A stretch of DNA of 21,970 bases from CAYMCV01 sp964389005 (GTDB lineage: Bacteria > Bacillota > Clostridia > Lachnospirales > Lachnospiraceae): positions 1 through 21,970 of the forward strand of contig CAYMCV010000034.1 in the NCBI GenBank assembly GCA_964389005.1, in the 5' to 3' direction. The notes under the pieces were generated by a model. The model made no database searches. It was not told where the DNA came from and was given only the letters and a program-made list of their open reading frames with translations. Position 1 is the stretch's first letter. The number at the start of each line of letters is the position of its first letter. Below are positions 14,597 through 21,970 of this stretch, piece after piece. The position numbers and the translations under genes are program-made.

Positions 14597-15868
14597 TTAC
14601 GCCTCATCAATTGCTTTTCCGATGTCATTTCGCATATACTTATTGTCAAACTGCACCCACTCTGTTGCTTTGTATGCATTGCTTCTTGCTTCAACCAGTG
14701 TCTTTCCTTTTGCGGTAATTCCGAGTACTCTGCCGCCGTTTGTGACTACGTTGCCGTTTTCCTCCTTGGTTCCCGCATGGAAACAATAATAACCTTCTTT
14801 GTCATCAAACACATCAAGTCCCGTAATCTGAAACCCTTTTTGATAGGATACAGGATAACCTTCCGATGCCAATACGACGCATACAGCCGCGTTATCCTCA
14901 AACTCCAATGCAATCTGATCCAACGTTTGATCCACACATGCTTCCATCACCTCTACAATATCATTTTTCATACGAGGCAATACCACTTGCGCTTCCGGAT
15001 CTCCAAGCCTTGCATTGTACTCAAGCACCTTCGGTCCGTCGTCTGTCAGCATCAATCCGAAGAAAATGATTCCCTTGAATGTTCGTCCCTCCGCTGCCAT
15101 CGCATCCACTGTCGCTTGATAGATGTATTTGTTACAGAAATCATCAACTTCCTTTGTATAAAAAGGACTCGGTGAAAAAGTTCCCATTCCTCCCGTATTC
15201 AGTCCCTGATCTCCGTCTTTTGCACGCTTATGATCCTGTGCCGATGTCATCGTTTTAATTGTTTTACCGTCAACAAACGATAATACAGAAACCTCGCGTC
15301 CTGTCATGAATTCTTCGATAACCATACGATTTCCGGCAGAACCAAACTGTTTATCCATCATTATGGATTTAACACCTTCCTTTGCCTCCTCGTAAGTATT
15401 GCAAATCAGTACGCCTTTCCCCAATGCCAAACCGTCAGCCTTCAACACAACCGGCAGTTTTGTTGTCTCCAGATATTTCAGTGCCGCATCCGCATCATCA
15501 AAGTTCTCATATGCCGCTGTCGGAATATGATACTTCTTCATTAAATCCTTGGAAAAAGCCTTGCTTCCTTCCAGAATTGCAGCATTTTTACGAGGCCCGA
15601 ACGTTTTGATTCCCGCTTTTTCCATGACGTCGGTTATTCCGCCAACCAACGGGTCATCCGGTCCTACAATACAGAAATCAATTCCTTTTTCAACCGCAAA
15701 AGCCGCCATTTTATCAAATTCCATCACGCCGATTGGTACGCACTCTGCGAGTTGTGCAATTCCCGCATTTCCCGGAGCACAATAAATCTTGTCTGCTCTG
15801 GGACTCTTGGCAACGCTCGTTACAATGGCATGTTCTCTGCCGCCACCGCCAACCACCAGTATTTTCAT
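14597..15868 (-). CDS. purD: Phosphoribosylamine-glycine ligase
   Basis: PurD (GAR synthetase) joins phosphoribosylamine and glycine using ATP, step 2 of purine synthesis. The 423-aa protein has GGGGREHA (7-14), the ATP-grasp segment VLKADGLALGKGV (141-153), QDHKRAKDGDQGLNTGGMG (211-229) and the metal-binding EYNARLGDPEAQ (283-294), all family hallmarks. The start at 15868 has GGAGG 8 nt upstream; the 12 extra codons of the longer frame lie over the ribosome site. It is the last purine gene of the purE-M-N-D transcript, 35 nt after purN. Confidence 0.97.
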   Translation of the reverse strand: MKILVVGGGGREHAIVTSVAKSPRADKIYCAPGNAGIAQLAECVPIGVMEFDKMAAFAVEKGIDFCIVGPDDPLVGGITDVMEKAGIKTFGPRKNAAILEGSKAFSKDLMKKYHIPTAAYENFDDADAALKYLETTKLPVVLKADGLALGKGVLICNTYEEAKEGVKSIMMDKQFGSAGNRMVIEEFMTGREVSVLSFVDGKTIKTMTSAQDHKRAKDGDQGLNTGGMGTFSPSPFYTKEVDDFCNKYIYQATVDAMAAEGRTFKGIIFFGLMLTDDGPKVLEYNARLGDPEAQVVLPRMKNDIVEVMEACVDQTLDQIALEFEDNAAVCVVLASEGYPVSYQKGFQITGLDVFDDKEGYYCFHAGTKEENGNVVTNGGRVLGITAKGKTLVEARSNAYKATEWVQFDNKYMRNDIGKAIDEA

Positions 15869-15903
15869 TTCGTTATCCTCCGTTTTGCGATATAACTTTA
15901 TCA

Positions 15904-16518
15904 TTACCTATCTGAATCAAAACCGGAAACTTCTCCGTTTGCAATCATATCAATTGCTTTCGGAAGAATCACCCACTCCGCCTGTTCCATGACTCTCTGC
16001 TGTAATAATTTCGGTGTATCGTCTGCCATTACCTCAACCGCTTTCTGCAAAATAATCGGCCCGGTATCCGTTCCTTCATCCACAAAATGCACCGTTGCTC
16101 CTGTAATTTTGACACCGCGCGCCAAAGCTGCTTCATGAACTTTTAATCCATAGTATCCCGTCCCACAAAAAGAAGGGATTAACGACGGATGAATATTTAT
16201 GATTCGATTACGATATGTACGAATCAACTCCTCCGGAATTACCACCAAAAAGCCTGCGAGAACAATCAAATCCGGATGTGCTTCATTCACTTCTTTTAAC
16301 AAAGCCGCATGGAAGTCCGCACGATTTTCATATGCTTTCGGGGAGACGCAAACGGCATCAACACCGTATAAACCCGCACGCTCCAAGGCATATGCCCCCG
16401 GATTGTTGCTGATAACTTTCACAATTTCCGTGTTCCTGATTCTGCCGTCATCAATGGCATCCATAATTGCTTGCAGATTGGTTCCACCGCCCGAAACGCA
16501 TACAACGATTCTCAGCAT
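15904..16518 (-). CDS. purN: Phosphoribosylglycinamide formyltransferase
   Basis: PurN transfers a formyl group from 10-formyl-THF to GAR, step 3 of purine synthesis. The 204-aa length is typical. Visible motifs are the phosphate-binding SGGGTNLQA (9-17) and the catalytic set N108, H110 (NIHPSLIPSF) and D147 (HFVDEGTDTG), equivalent to the E. coli Asn-His-Asp triad. Its ATG overlaps the purM stop by 7 nt, indicating translational coupling; GGGAG lies inside the purM end. Confidence 0.97.
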   Translation of the reverse strand: MLRIVVCVSGGGTNLQAIMDAIDDGRIRNTEIVKVISNNPGAYALERAGLYGVDAVCVSPKAYENRADFHAALLKEVNEAHPDLIVLAGFLVVIPEELIRTYRNRIINIHPSLIPSFCGTGYYGLKVHEAALARGVKITGATVHFVDEGTDTGPIILQKAVEVMADDTPKLLQQRVMEQAEWVILPKAIDMIANGEVSGFDSDR

Positions 16519-17537
16519 AATGTTACTCCCTTTTCTCCGCTTTCGATACTTCCGACTCTATATGCCTTCTCGCCGGCTTTTTCAATTGCCGCAATACACG
16601 CATCGGCATCGCAGGGTGCAACAGCTACCATCATTCCGATTCCCATATTGTATGTGTTATACATCATTTCTTCTGCAATGTTTCCTTCTTTTTGCAATAA
16701 TCCGAAAATCGGCGGTATCGGGTAACTGTCCTTCTTGACTACAGCCCGAACGCCGTCTTTTAGCATACGGGGAATATTCTCATAAAAACCACCGCCCGTA
16801 ATGTGACTGCATGCTTTCAAGCGAATCCCGTCTGCTTTTATTTGTTTTAATGCTTTTACATAAATCTTGGTCGGTGCCAAAAGTGCCTCGCCCAAGGTTG
16901 TTCCCAATTCATCGTAATATGTTTCCAAACTGCCCGGTGTCATCTGAAATACTTTTCGAACCAAAGAAAAACCGTTACTGTGAACACCTGAGGATGAAAT
17001 ACCAATCAGTACATCGCCGGCTGCAAGGTCTTTCCCGGTAATCAAATCTTTTTCATCAACGACACCAACCGCAAATCCTGCAAGATCGTATTCATCTTCC
17101 GGATAGAATCCCGGCATCTCCGCTGTCTCACCGCCAATCAGAGCCGCTCCCGATTGCAAGCAACCGTCTGCCACACCCTTGACAATCGTTGCTATTTTCT
17201 CAGGATAATTCTTGCCGCATGCGATATAATCAAGGAAAAACAACGGTTCGCCGCCTGCACATGCAATATCATTGACACACATTGCGACACAATCAATACC
17301 GATGGTATCATGCCGATCCATCAAAAAAGCAAGTTTTAACTTTGTTCCAACGCCATCTGTACCGGAAACCAATGTCGGCTTCTCCATGTCCTTAAATTTC
17401 TCCATTGAAAAAGCCCCCGAAAAACCGCCGATTCCGCCAAGCACCTCCGGACGCATTGTTTCTTTTACATGTTTCTTCATCAGTTCCACTGATTTGTAAC
17501 CCGCTTCAATATCCACACCGGCTGTTTTGTAATCCAT
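16512..17537 (-). CDS. purM: Phosphoribosylformylglycinamidine cyclo-ligase
   Basis: PurM (AIR synthetase) closes FGAM to AIR with ATP, step 5 of purine synthesis, using the product of PurL. The 341-aa protein carries SGTDGVGTKL (58-67) and GGETAEMPGFY (135-145), the family's ATP- and phosphate-binding hallmarks, plus ITGGGFYENIPR near 240. The ATG at 17537 has GGAG 8 nt upstream; a GTG three codons earlier overlaps that site and is less likely. It follows purE by 57 nt. Confidence 0.97.
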   Translation of the reverse strand: MDYKTAGVDIEAGYKSVELMKKHVKETMRPEVLGGIGGFSGAFSMEKFKDMEKPTLVSGTDGVGTKLKLAFLMDRHDTIGIDCVAMCVNDIACAGGEPLFFLDYIACGKNYPEKIATIVKGVADGCLQSGAALIGGETAEMPGFYPEDEYDLAGFAVGVVDEKDLITGKDLAAGDVLIGISSSGVHSNGFSLVRKVFQMTPGSLETYYDELGTTLGEALLAPTKIYVKALKQIKADGIRLKACSHITGGGFYENIPRMLKDGVRAVVKKDSYPIPPIFGLLQKEGNIAEEMMYNTYNMGIGMMVAVAPCDADACIAAIEKAGEKAYRVGSIESGEKGVTLC

Positions 17538-17594
17538 GATGTTCACTCCTTCGTTGTTTAAAAATATTTGATAATTTTAATTCATTTAACTGTT

Positions 17595-18098
17595 TTATAT
17601 GTATTGTTTGTATCCGACTTCCTGTAATTTCTGATCCTTTGCCTGTACGCTTTCCTTCAAGTTTTGTGCGTATTTTTTAACTTTTATCAGCAATTCCTCA
17701 TCCGAAGTCGCCAGTATCTTTGCCGCAAGAATACCTGCATTCGCTCCTCCGTTGATTGCAACGGTCGCCACCGGAATTCCGGACGGCATCTGTACGATGG
17801 AGTATAAAGAATCGCGACCGCCAAGCGACGTGGTGTGCATTGGAATCCCGATGACAGGCATCGAAAAAATTGCGGCACACATTCCGGGTAAATGCGCTGC
17901 CATACCGGCACCTGCAATGATTACCTTAAATCCCTTGCTCTCCGCTGTTTTTGCATATTCAAAAAATACATCCGGTTCACGATGTGCCGATATAATCGTC
18001 ATTTCATATGAAATCCCCAATTCTTCCAACACATCTGCGGCTTTTGCCATAACCGGCATATCCGAATCACTTCCCATTACTATACCAACTTTTGCCAT
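17595..18098 (-). CDS. purE: N5-carboxyaminoimidazole ribonucleotide mutase
   Basis: The 167-aa class-I PurE converts N5-CAIR to CAIR. The signature GSDSD (9-13), SAHREPD with the catalytic His (H39) and GAGMAAHLPG (63-72) are present. Class-I enzymes usually need PurK; no purK, purC, purF or purH is in the window, so those steps are encoded elsewhere. The ATG at 18098 has GGAGG 7 nt upstream. It is the first gene of the purE-M-N-D transcript. Confidence 0.96.
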   Translation of the reverse strand: MAKVGIVMGSDSDMPVMAKAADVLEELGISYEMTIISAHREPDVFFEYAKTAESKGFKVIIAGAGMAAHLPGMCAAIFSMPVIGIPMHTTSLGGRDSLYSIVQMPSGIPVATVAINGGANAGILAAKILATSDEELLIKVKKYAQNLKESVQAKDQKLQEVGYKQYI

Positions 18099-18145
18099 TC
18101 ATCTGCCTCCTTGTACACTCGCTAATAAATACGTATGCCTCAAAT

Positions 18146-18174
18146 ATTGTACTAAACTCACCGCATCTTCGCAA
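18146..18174 (-). promoter_or_regulatory. Promoter of purE-purM-purN-purD
   Basis: TTGCGA (18169-18174), a 17-nt spacer and TACAAT (18146-18151) on the minus strand. The leader before purE would be about 40 nt, so control by a riboswitch is unlikely and a repressor would be expected instead. Confidence 0.6.
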
Positions 18175-18189
18175 CCCATTTCACATATT

Positions 18190-20262
18190 TTATACGCTTT
18201 TGGTCGCTTTTTCCAATGCAACATTGAGTTCCTCGCATCCCGATAGTACAAATCGCCCATCTGAAATGATGGGGATACGCTCACCGGTTCCCGTCATCGC
18301 TTCCAGCAATGCCAGTTCATGATAAGGAATCGTTATATCTGTATGACATCGAAAATACGCTTTCGCTGGGTTCTCTTTCCTCAGTGCCGAAGTCTCATTT
18401 TCCTTGGCAATGATTTCCTTGCCGTCCGGATTATATACCCTGACATCTTCTTCCTCCGAATAGCAGGTGTCACCGACCGCAAAATGTGGACCCATTTTTT
18501 CCGCAATCAGAATCGGCAGTTTATCCTCGATACCGTATTTTCTCGCCATTGTGTATGCTACTGTATTGGTACCGATTGCGAATTCGCCAAGCGGTAAAGA
18601 CGGATAATGAAACAATAAATTATCTTTGATAAATTTTTGATTTTCTTCCTGTGTATCAAAGTTCGCACAACTGTATTCACTGACGTAACCATCTTTGAAC
18701 GTAAGTCGTAAATCACGATATTCCAATTCTTTGAGGAATACGCGACTCACATGCAGAAGTCCATTCGTTCCCTGAAGACGCGGTGATGTAAATACTTCCC
18801 CCACCGGAATATTGACATCCGCAACACAGTTTTCGAACAGCGTCTGATGTGCGGGGTCATCCATGTGCATCAACATCACGTTGATATCGGTTTCGTTGCC
18901 GTTTGCTCCTTTCACATGTACATAATCTGCTCGATTCAACGTATCGATGATGGTTTGCTGAATCCGCTCATACAGATGATAATCCAACGTGTTGATGTCA
19001 ACGGTTTCGCTAAAAATTGCCGGAAAATCGGGACCTATTTGGGGTGTCGGGAATGCAATGATTGTAAAACTTCTTTCTTCTCTGCGAATGTAGGTATTCA
19101 CAATCTTTCCGGCTTCTGCCGTATATGAACGCACCAATTCCAGTTGGTTCGCCGAGTACGATGCAGCCGCAGGCTGAGACAATGGCGCGAAAGGTGTTTC
19201 ACCGAATACTTCCATGCATGCGGGTCCGGCAAACTTTGCAGCACGTTCCTCCAATTCCCGATATGCCTCACGTAAGCACTCCAGTTTCCTTGTTACCAAA
19301 TGACCGTCCAAAAATAAGGATAGGTCTTCTCGATGATCATATTCGTATTGCTGATTACATATCGCGCCAAAATACCCGACTTTACCGTGGCTGTTTTTAT
19401 CGAAAATACTGCTGCCTGCGCGATAAATCACAGGCTTTAGTCCCATAATTTCAAAATCCATAACCGCCTGACGTATGATACGCTCGAAGCCGAGCACATA
19501 TCGAATATTAACGGTATCTTTCTTGCGCAAATCCTTTCCTGCCAACGCAAACCCTTTTCGAAATCCTTCCGTAAACGTTGACGCAATCCGCTGAATCTGT
19601 TCTTCGGGCAAAGTTAACAAATATGATGCCACATCCAACTCCGTGTCCGTCACATACTCTCCGAAACGATATAAGTAACGTAAATCCGACAAATCACTGT
19701 CCATAATAATATGAAAGGCAAATTTGCTCTCGGGGTCTAACTGCTCTCGTACTCTCTTTTCCGTTTCCGGTTCGGTATAATCGCTGATATACCAATACAG
19801 AATTTCCCTGATACTCTCTGCATCCGGAGCCCCCTTCTCTTCCTCATAGGCATAAAGAAACGTCGTGTAAACCTGTAAAAACAGTTCTGCCCGTATCGCA
19901 ATTTCTGCTTCATTTTGCTCGTAAATCATAGGAATGATCGCCTGCAATTCGGTAAAAAGAAACGAAAGCAACCCACCATGTTCTTCACCGAGTTTCTCCT
20001 TTGCATACGCAGGATTCAAGTAACTGCTCGTATACATTGCAGGATTCTGTTCCTCATAGATCCCTTTATTAGACAGCCGTAGTTCTTCTTGCGATGTTTC
20101 CGTAAAATAAGTCGGACTTAATATTTTCGCTTTTAATTCATCCGCTTTTTCCAAAAAGGACGCAACATGTAAAAAATAATTGCCAAACGGCTCCTGTATA
20201 ACGGATTCATGTTTGATCTCTGCAATACGTTGTATTGCCAGATGATATCTCTCAGAAATCAT
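18190..20262 (-). CDS. M29-type aminopeptidase with long N-terminal extension
   Basis: The C-terminal part of this 690-aa protein (about 380-690) resembles the M29 (AmpS/thermophilic) metallo-aminopeptidases. Likely metal ligands are E489 (PVGEVFTSP), E560 (LGEFAIGTN), H593 (GPHFAVGD), and H640 and D642 (RCHTDI). These enzymes remove N-terminal residues from peptides in the cytosol with a two-metal centre. The first 370 or so residues are extra compared with the classic ~410-aa enzyme, are largely helical and have no recognised motif. The ATG at 20262 has GGGAGG 5 nt upstream. It is last in the apparent pyrF-pyrE-small membrane protein-peptidase transcript, 24 nt after the preceding gene. Confidence 0.85.
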   Translation of the reverse strand: MISERYHLAIQRIAEIKHESVIQEPFGNYFLHVASFLEKADELKAKILSPTYFTETSQEELRLSNKGIYEEQNPAMYTSSYLNPAYAKEKLGEEHGGLLSFLFTELQAIIPMIYEQNEAEIAIRAELFLQVYTTFLYAYEEEKGAPDAESIREILYWYISDYTEPETEKRVREQLDPESKFAFHIIMDSDLSDLRYLYRFGEYVTDTELDVASYLLTLPEEQIQRIASTFTEGFRKGFALAGKDLRKKDTVNIRYVLGFERIIRQAVMDFEIMGLKPVIYRAGSSIFDKNSHGKVGYFGAICNQQYEYDHREDLSLFLDGHLVTRKLECLREAYRELEERAAKFAGPACMEVFGETPFAPLSQPAAASYSANQLELVRSYTAEAGKIVNTYIRREERSFTIIAFPTPQIGPDFPAIFSETVDINTLDYHLYERIQQTIIDTLNRADYVHVKGANGNETDINVMLMHMDDPAHQTLFENCVADVNIPVGEVFTSPRLQGTNGLLHVSRVFLKELEYRDLRLTFKDGYVSEYSCANFDTQEENQKFIKDNLLFHYPSLPLGEFAIGTNTVAYTMARKYGIEDKLPILIAEKMGPHFAVGDTCYSEEEDVRVYNPDGKEIIAKENETSALRKENPAKAYFRCHTDITIPYHELALLEAMTGTGERIPIISDGRFVLSGCEELNVALEKATKSV

Positions 20263-20286
20263 TTTTACCTCCCAAGTCGGTTCTGA

Positions 20287-20604
20287 TTATTGCGCGCCCC
20301 AAATGATGAGTGCGCTCATCAATAGTATATACAATCCGTTCAATCCAATGCCGATATTGGCAAACAGATAATATTTGTCTTTCTCGAATCTGGCCATCAG
20401 TGCCAGTACCAAACCGGTGACGGAAAACAACGTCCCGAGCAATCCGGTTATTCCATAGTTAAAAGCGGCTACGCCGCCGTCCCTGCACGCAAAAATTATG
20501 GCAAGAACCAAGAAGGCAATCGAGATTGCCCCCAGATTCACTGCCATAATGCCTTTGAGTGCATATTTTTTGTTGGTAAATTTATAGTGCTCTTTCCGTC
20601 GCAT
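20287..20604 (-). CDS. Small three-helix membrane protein (DUF6142-like)
   Basis: The 105-aa protein begins with a basic cytoplasmic-type stretch (MRRKEHYKFTNKKYA) and then has three hydrophobic helices (about 20-40, 47-70 and 80-103) separated by short loops with CRDGG and RFEKDKYY. It resembles a small Lachnospiraceae membrane-protein family I associate with DUF6142; that label is from memory. Function is unknown. It starts 15 nt after pyrE and ends 24 nt before the aminopeptidase gene, so it is cotranscribed with pyrimidine genes. GAGG lies about 10 nt upstream of the ATG. Confidence 0.78.
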   Translation of the reverse strand: MRRKEHYKFTNKKYALKGIMAVNLGAISIAFLVLAIIFACRDGGVAAFNYGITGLLGTLFSVTGLVLALMARFEKDKYYLFANIGIGLNGLYILLMSALIIWGAQ

Positions 20605-20619
20605 AGATCAGAATCCTCA

Positions 20620-21297
20620 TCATTCATGTACGCCATACTGCGCGTAGTATGCGTCAATCGCTGCCTTCAATGTATCATCGATATAGATTCGTCCCCGATA
20701 CGGTTTCTGATATAAATGCTCCACCACTTCCGCCATTGTGACAATCGCTGTGGTTTCAAAACCGTAGGTCTCTTGGATCTCCGTTAATGCGCTCTTGCTG
20801 CCCTGTCCGCGTTCCATTCTGTCTACGCTGACAACAAGTCCCTGAACCTTCACATCTCCTTGCGCTTTGATGATGGGCAAAGTCTCTCCGATGGAAGTTC
20901 CTGCCGTTGTCACATCCTCAATCAACAACACGCGGTCGCCGTCCGTAAGCGGACTACCCAACAGAATTCCCTTATCACCGTGGTCTTTGACTTCTTTTCT
21001 GTTTGAGCAGTATCTGATGTCTGTTTGGTACAAATCGCTGATTGCCATTGTAGTCGCAACCGTCAGAGGGATTCCTTTGTATGCCGGTCCGAACAATACA
21101 TCAAATTCCATACCGAACTTGTCATGAATTGCCTTGGCATAGTATTCTCCAAGTTTCTTCAATTGTGCGCCTGTCCGGTAAAAGCCGGTATTCACAAAGA
21201 ACGGGGTCTTTCTCCCACTTTTGGTTACAAAATCACCGAATTTCAATACATTGCAATCGACCATAAACTCTATAAATTCTTCTTTGTATCTTTCCAC
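20620..21297 (-). CDS. pyrE: Orotate phosphoribosyltransferase
   Basis: PyrE joins orotate and PRPP to give OMP, step 5 of pyrimidine synthesis. The 225-aa protein has the type-I phosphoribosyltransferase PRPP loop VLLIEDVTTAGTS (123-135) and the orotate-site segment GPAYKGIPL (70-78). It most likely starts with GTG at 21295-21297; AAAGGAG sits 11 nt upstream, within the end of pyrF, and pyrF stops only 3 nt before. Its product is the substrate of PyrF. Confidence 0.96.
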   Translation of the reverse strand: MERYKEEFIEFMVDCNVLKFGDFVTKSGRKTPFFVNTGFYRTGAQLKKLGEYYAKAIHDKFGMEFDVLFGPAYKGIPLTVATTMAISDLYQTDIRYCSNRKEVKDHGDKGILLGSPLTDGDRVLLIEDVTTAGTSIGETLPIIKAQGDVKVQGLVVSVDRMERGQGSKSALTEIQETYGFETTAIVTMAEVVEHLYQKPYRGRIYIDDTLKAAIDAYYAQYGVHE

Positions 21298-21300
21298 TTT

Positions 21301-21970
21301 TTATCTGGCTCCTTTCAGTGCTTCACAAATGTCTGTCTTCATATCAATGACTGCCTGTCTGGATGCATCTGCAAAATGAAGGCTGCCAAACGGTGCATAC
21401 TTCTCATTCTGATATGCGGCAATAATTCCGCGGGAAGAATTGATAATTGCGCCCAGACCGTCTTTGTTAAAAAACGGTGCCAAATCTTTTCCGGTACCTC
21501 CCTGTGCGCCGTAGCCGGGTACCAATATCAGGGATTTTGGCATAATTTCACGCAATTTTTTTCCCATCTCTGGGTAAGTCGCGCCGACAACCGCGCCGAC
21601 ATAACTATATTCATCGCCCATGCAATCTTCACCCCAAGCGGCAACTTTCTCACCGACCCACTCATACAGCGGTCGACCGTCAATCAGACGATCCTGGAAT
21701 TCTCCGCTACTCGGATTCGACGTCTTCACCAGTATAAAGATTCCCTTTTTTTCTTCTTTGCAAACATCGATAAACGGCTTGATTCCATCAATACCGAAAT
21801 ACGGATTAACTGTGATAAAATCCTCATTAAATGCACAGTAGCGCTTATTCCCGACATCAACCTGTCCCAAATGACCGGTTGCATACGCCGCGGAGGTGGA
21901 ACCAATGTCGCCTCGCTTGACATCCCCGATAACAATCAGCCCTTTTTCCTTACAGTAAGAAACCGTCTTT
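21301..21970 (-). CDS. pyrF: Orotidine-5'-phosphate decarboxylase, type 2 (5' end missing)
   Basis: PyrF decarboxylates OMP to UMP, the last step of pyrimidine synthesis. The 223 codons present run off the right edge; the start and roughly 80 N-terminal residues are outside. DVKRGDIGSTSAAYA contains the catalytic D-x-K-x-x-D-I-G signature, and NPYFGIDGIKPF, VKTSNPSSGEFQD and LVPGYGAQGGTGKDL are typical of the longer type-2 enzyme. It precedes pyrE by 3 nt, indicating tight cotranscription. Confidence 0.96.
   Translation of the reverse strand, partial: KTVSYCKEKGLIVIGDVKRGDIGSTSAAYATGHLGQVDVGNKRYCAFNEDFITVNPYFGIDGIKPFIDVCKEEKKGIFILVKTSNPSSGEFQDRLIDGRPLYEWVGEKVAAWGEDCMGDEYSYVGAVVGATYPEMGKKLREIMPKSLILVPGYGAQGGTGKDLAPFFNKDGLGAIINSSRGIIAAYQNEKYAPFGSLHFADASRQAVIDMKTDICEALKGAR

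Noticed and set aside
14144..15175. 343-codon plus-strand open frame
   Set aside because: It is antisense to purD and the SH3b gene, has Cys/His/Ile-rich composition with no family resemblance, and both opposite genes are certain or strongly supported.
1..21970. Mobile elements, CRISPR arrays, phage genes, defence systems
   Set aside because: No transposase, integrase, repeat-spacer pattern or terminal inverted repeats were found on either strand; gene content is housekeeping and regulation.

Overview
The window is ordinary chromosomal DNA from a low-to-moderate-GC Firmicute, most likely a Lachnospiraceae / Clostridium cluster XIVa member. This rests on gene content and protein style (fused-type PurL, GGAGG ribosome sites, TTGACA/TATAAT promoters, a small pyr-linked membrane protein and two conserved proteins of a kind seen in that family). 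I saw no phage, insertion sequence, CRISPR array or rRNA. Every protein gene except the NYN-domain gene is on the minus strand; tRNA-Trp is also on the plus strand.

Layout, left to right: the 5' part of purL (cut by the left edge), divergent from a NYN-nuclease/tandem OST-HTH gene; a perfect bidirectional terminator; a TetR-type regulator; a conserved protein of unknown function; a large 7TM hybrid histidine kinase ending in a receiver and an Hpt domain, with a perfect-consensus promoter; a highly structured intergenic stretch of about 300 bp; a PlsC-type acyltransferase; tRNA-Trp(CCA) with its own promoter and terminator; radA; a 136-aa conserved protein with its own promoter and terminator; clpC; an overlapping GntR/YtrA-type regulator; an SH3b-domain membrane protein; the purine genes purD, purN, purM and purE (order of transcription purE-purM-purN-purD); an M29-type aminopeptidase; a small membrane protein; pyrE; and pyrF (cut by the right edge).

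Functionally the window holds nucleotide synthesis (purL, purE-M-N-D, pyrF-pyrE) flanking a protein quality-control/DNA-repair block (gntR-clpC ... radA). In Bacillus the corresponding block is ctsR-mcsA-mcsB-clpC-radA; here no ctsR or mcsAB is present and a GntR-type gene overlaps the start of clpC. Its promoter is covered by a perfect 33-bp palindrome, a very strong candidate for the autoregulatory operator.

The most notable anomaly is at the 3' end of clpC. The reading frame stops after 784 codons, but the expected last 35 residues of ClpC continue in another frame just past an apparent 17-bp insertion. This is either a real truncation of ClpC or a sequence error. A second item worth testing is a possible small RNA on the plus strand near 7030-7160, made of successive hairpins and a terminator-like stem.
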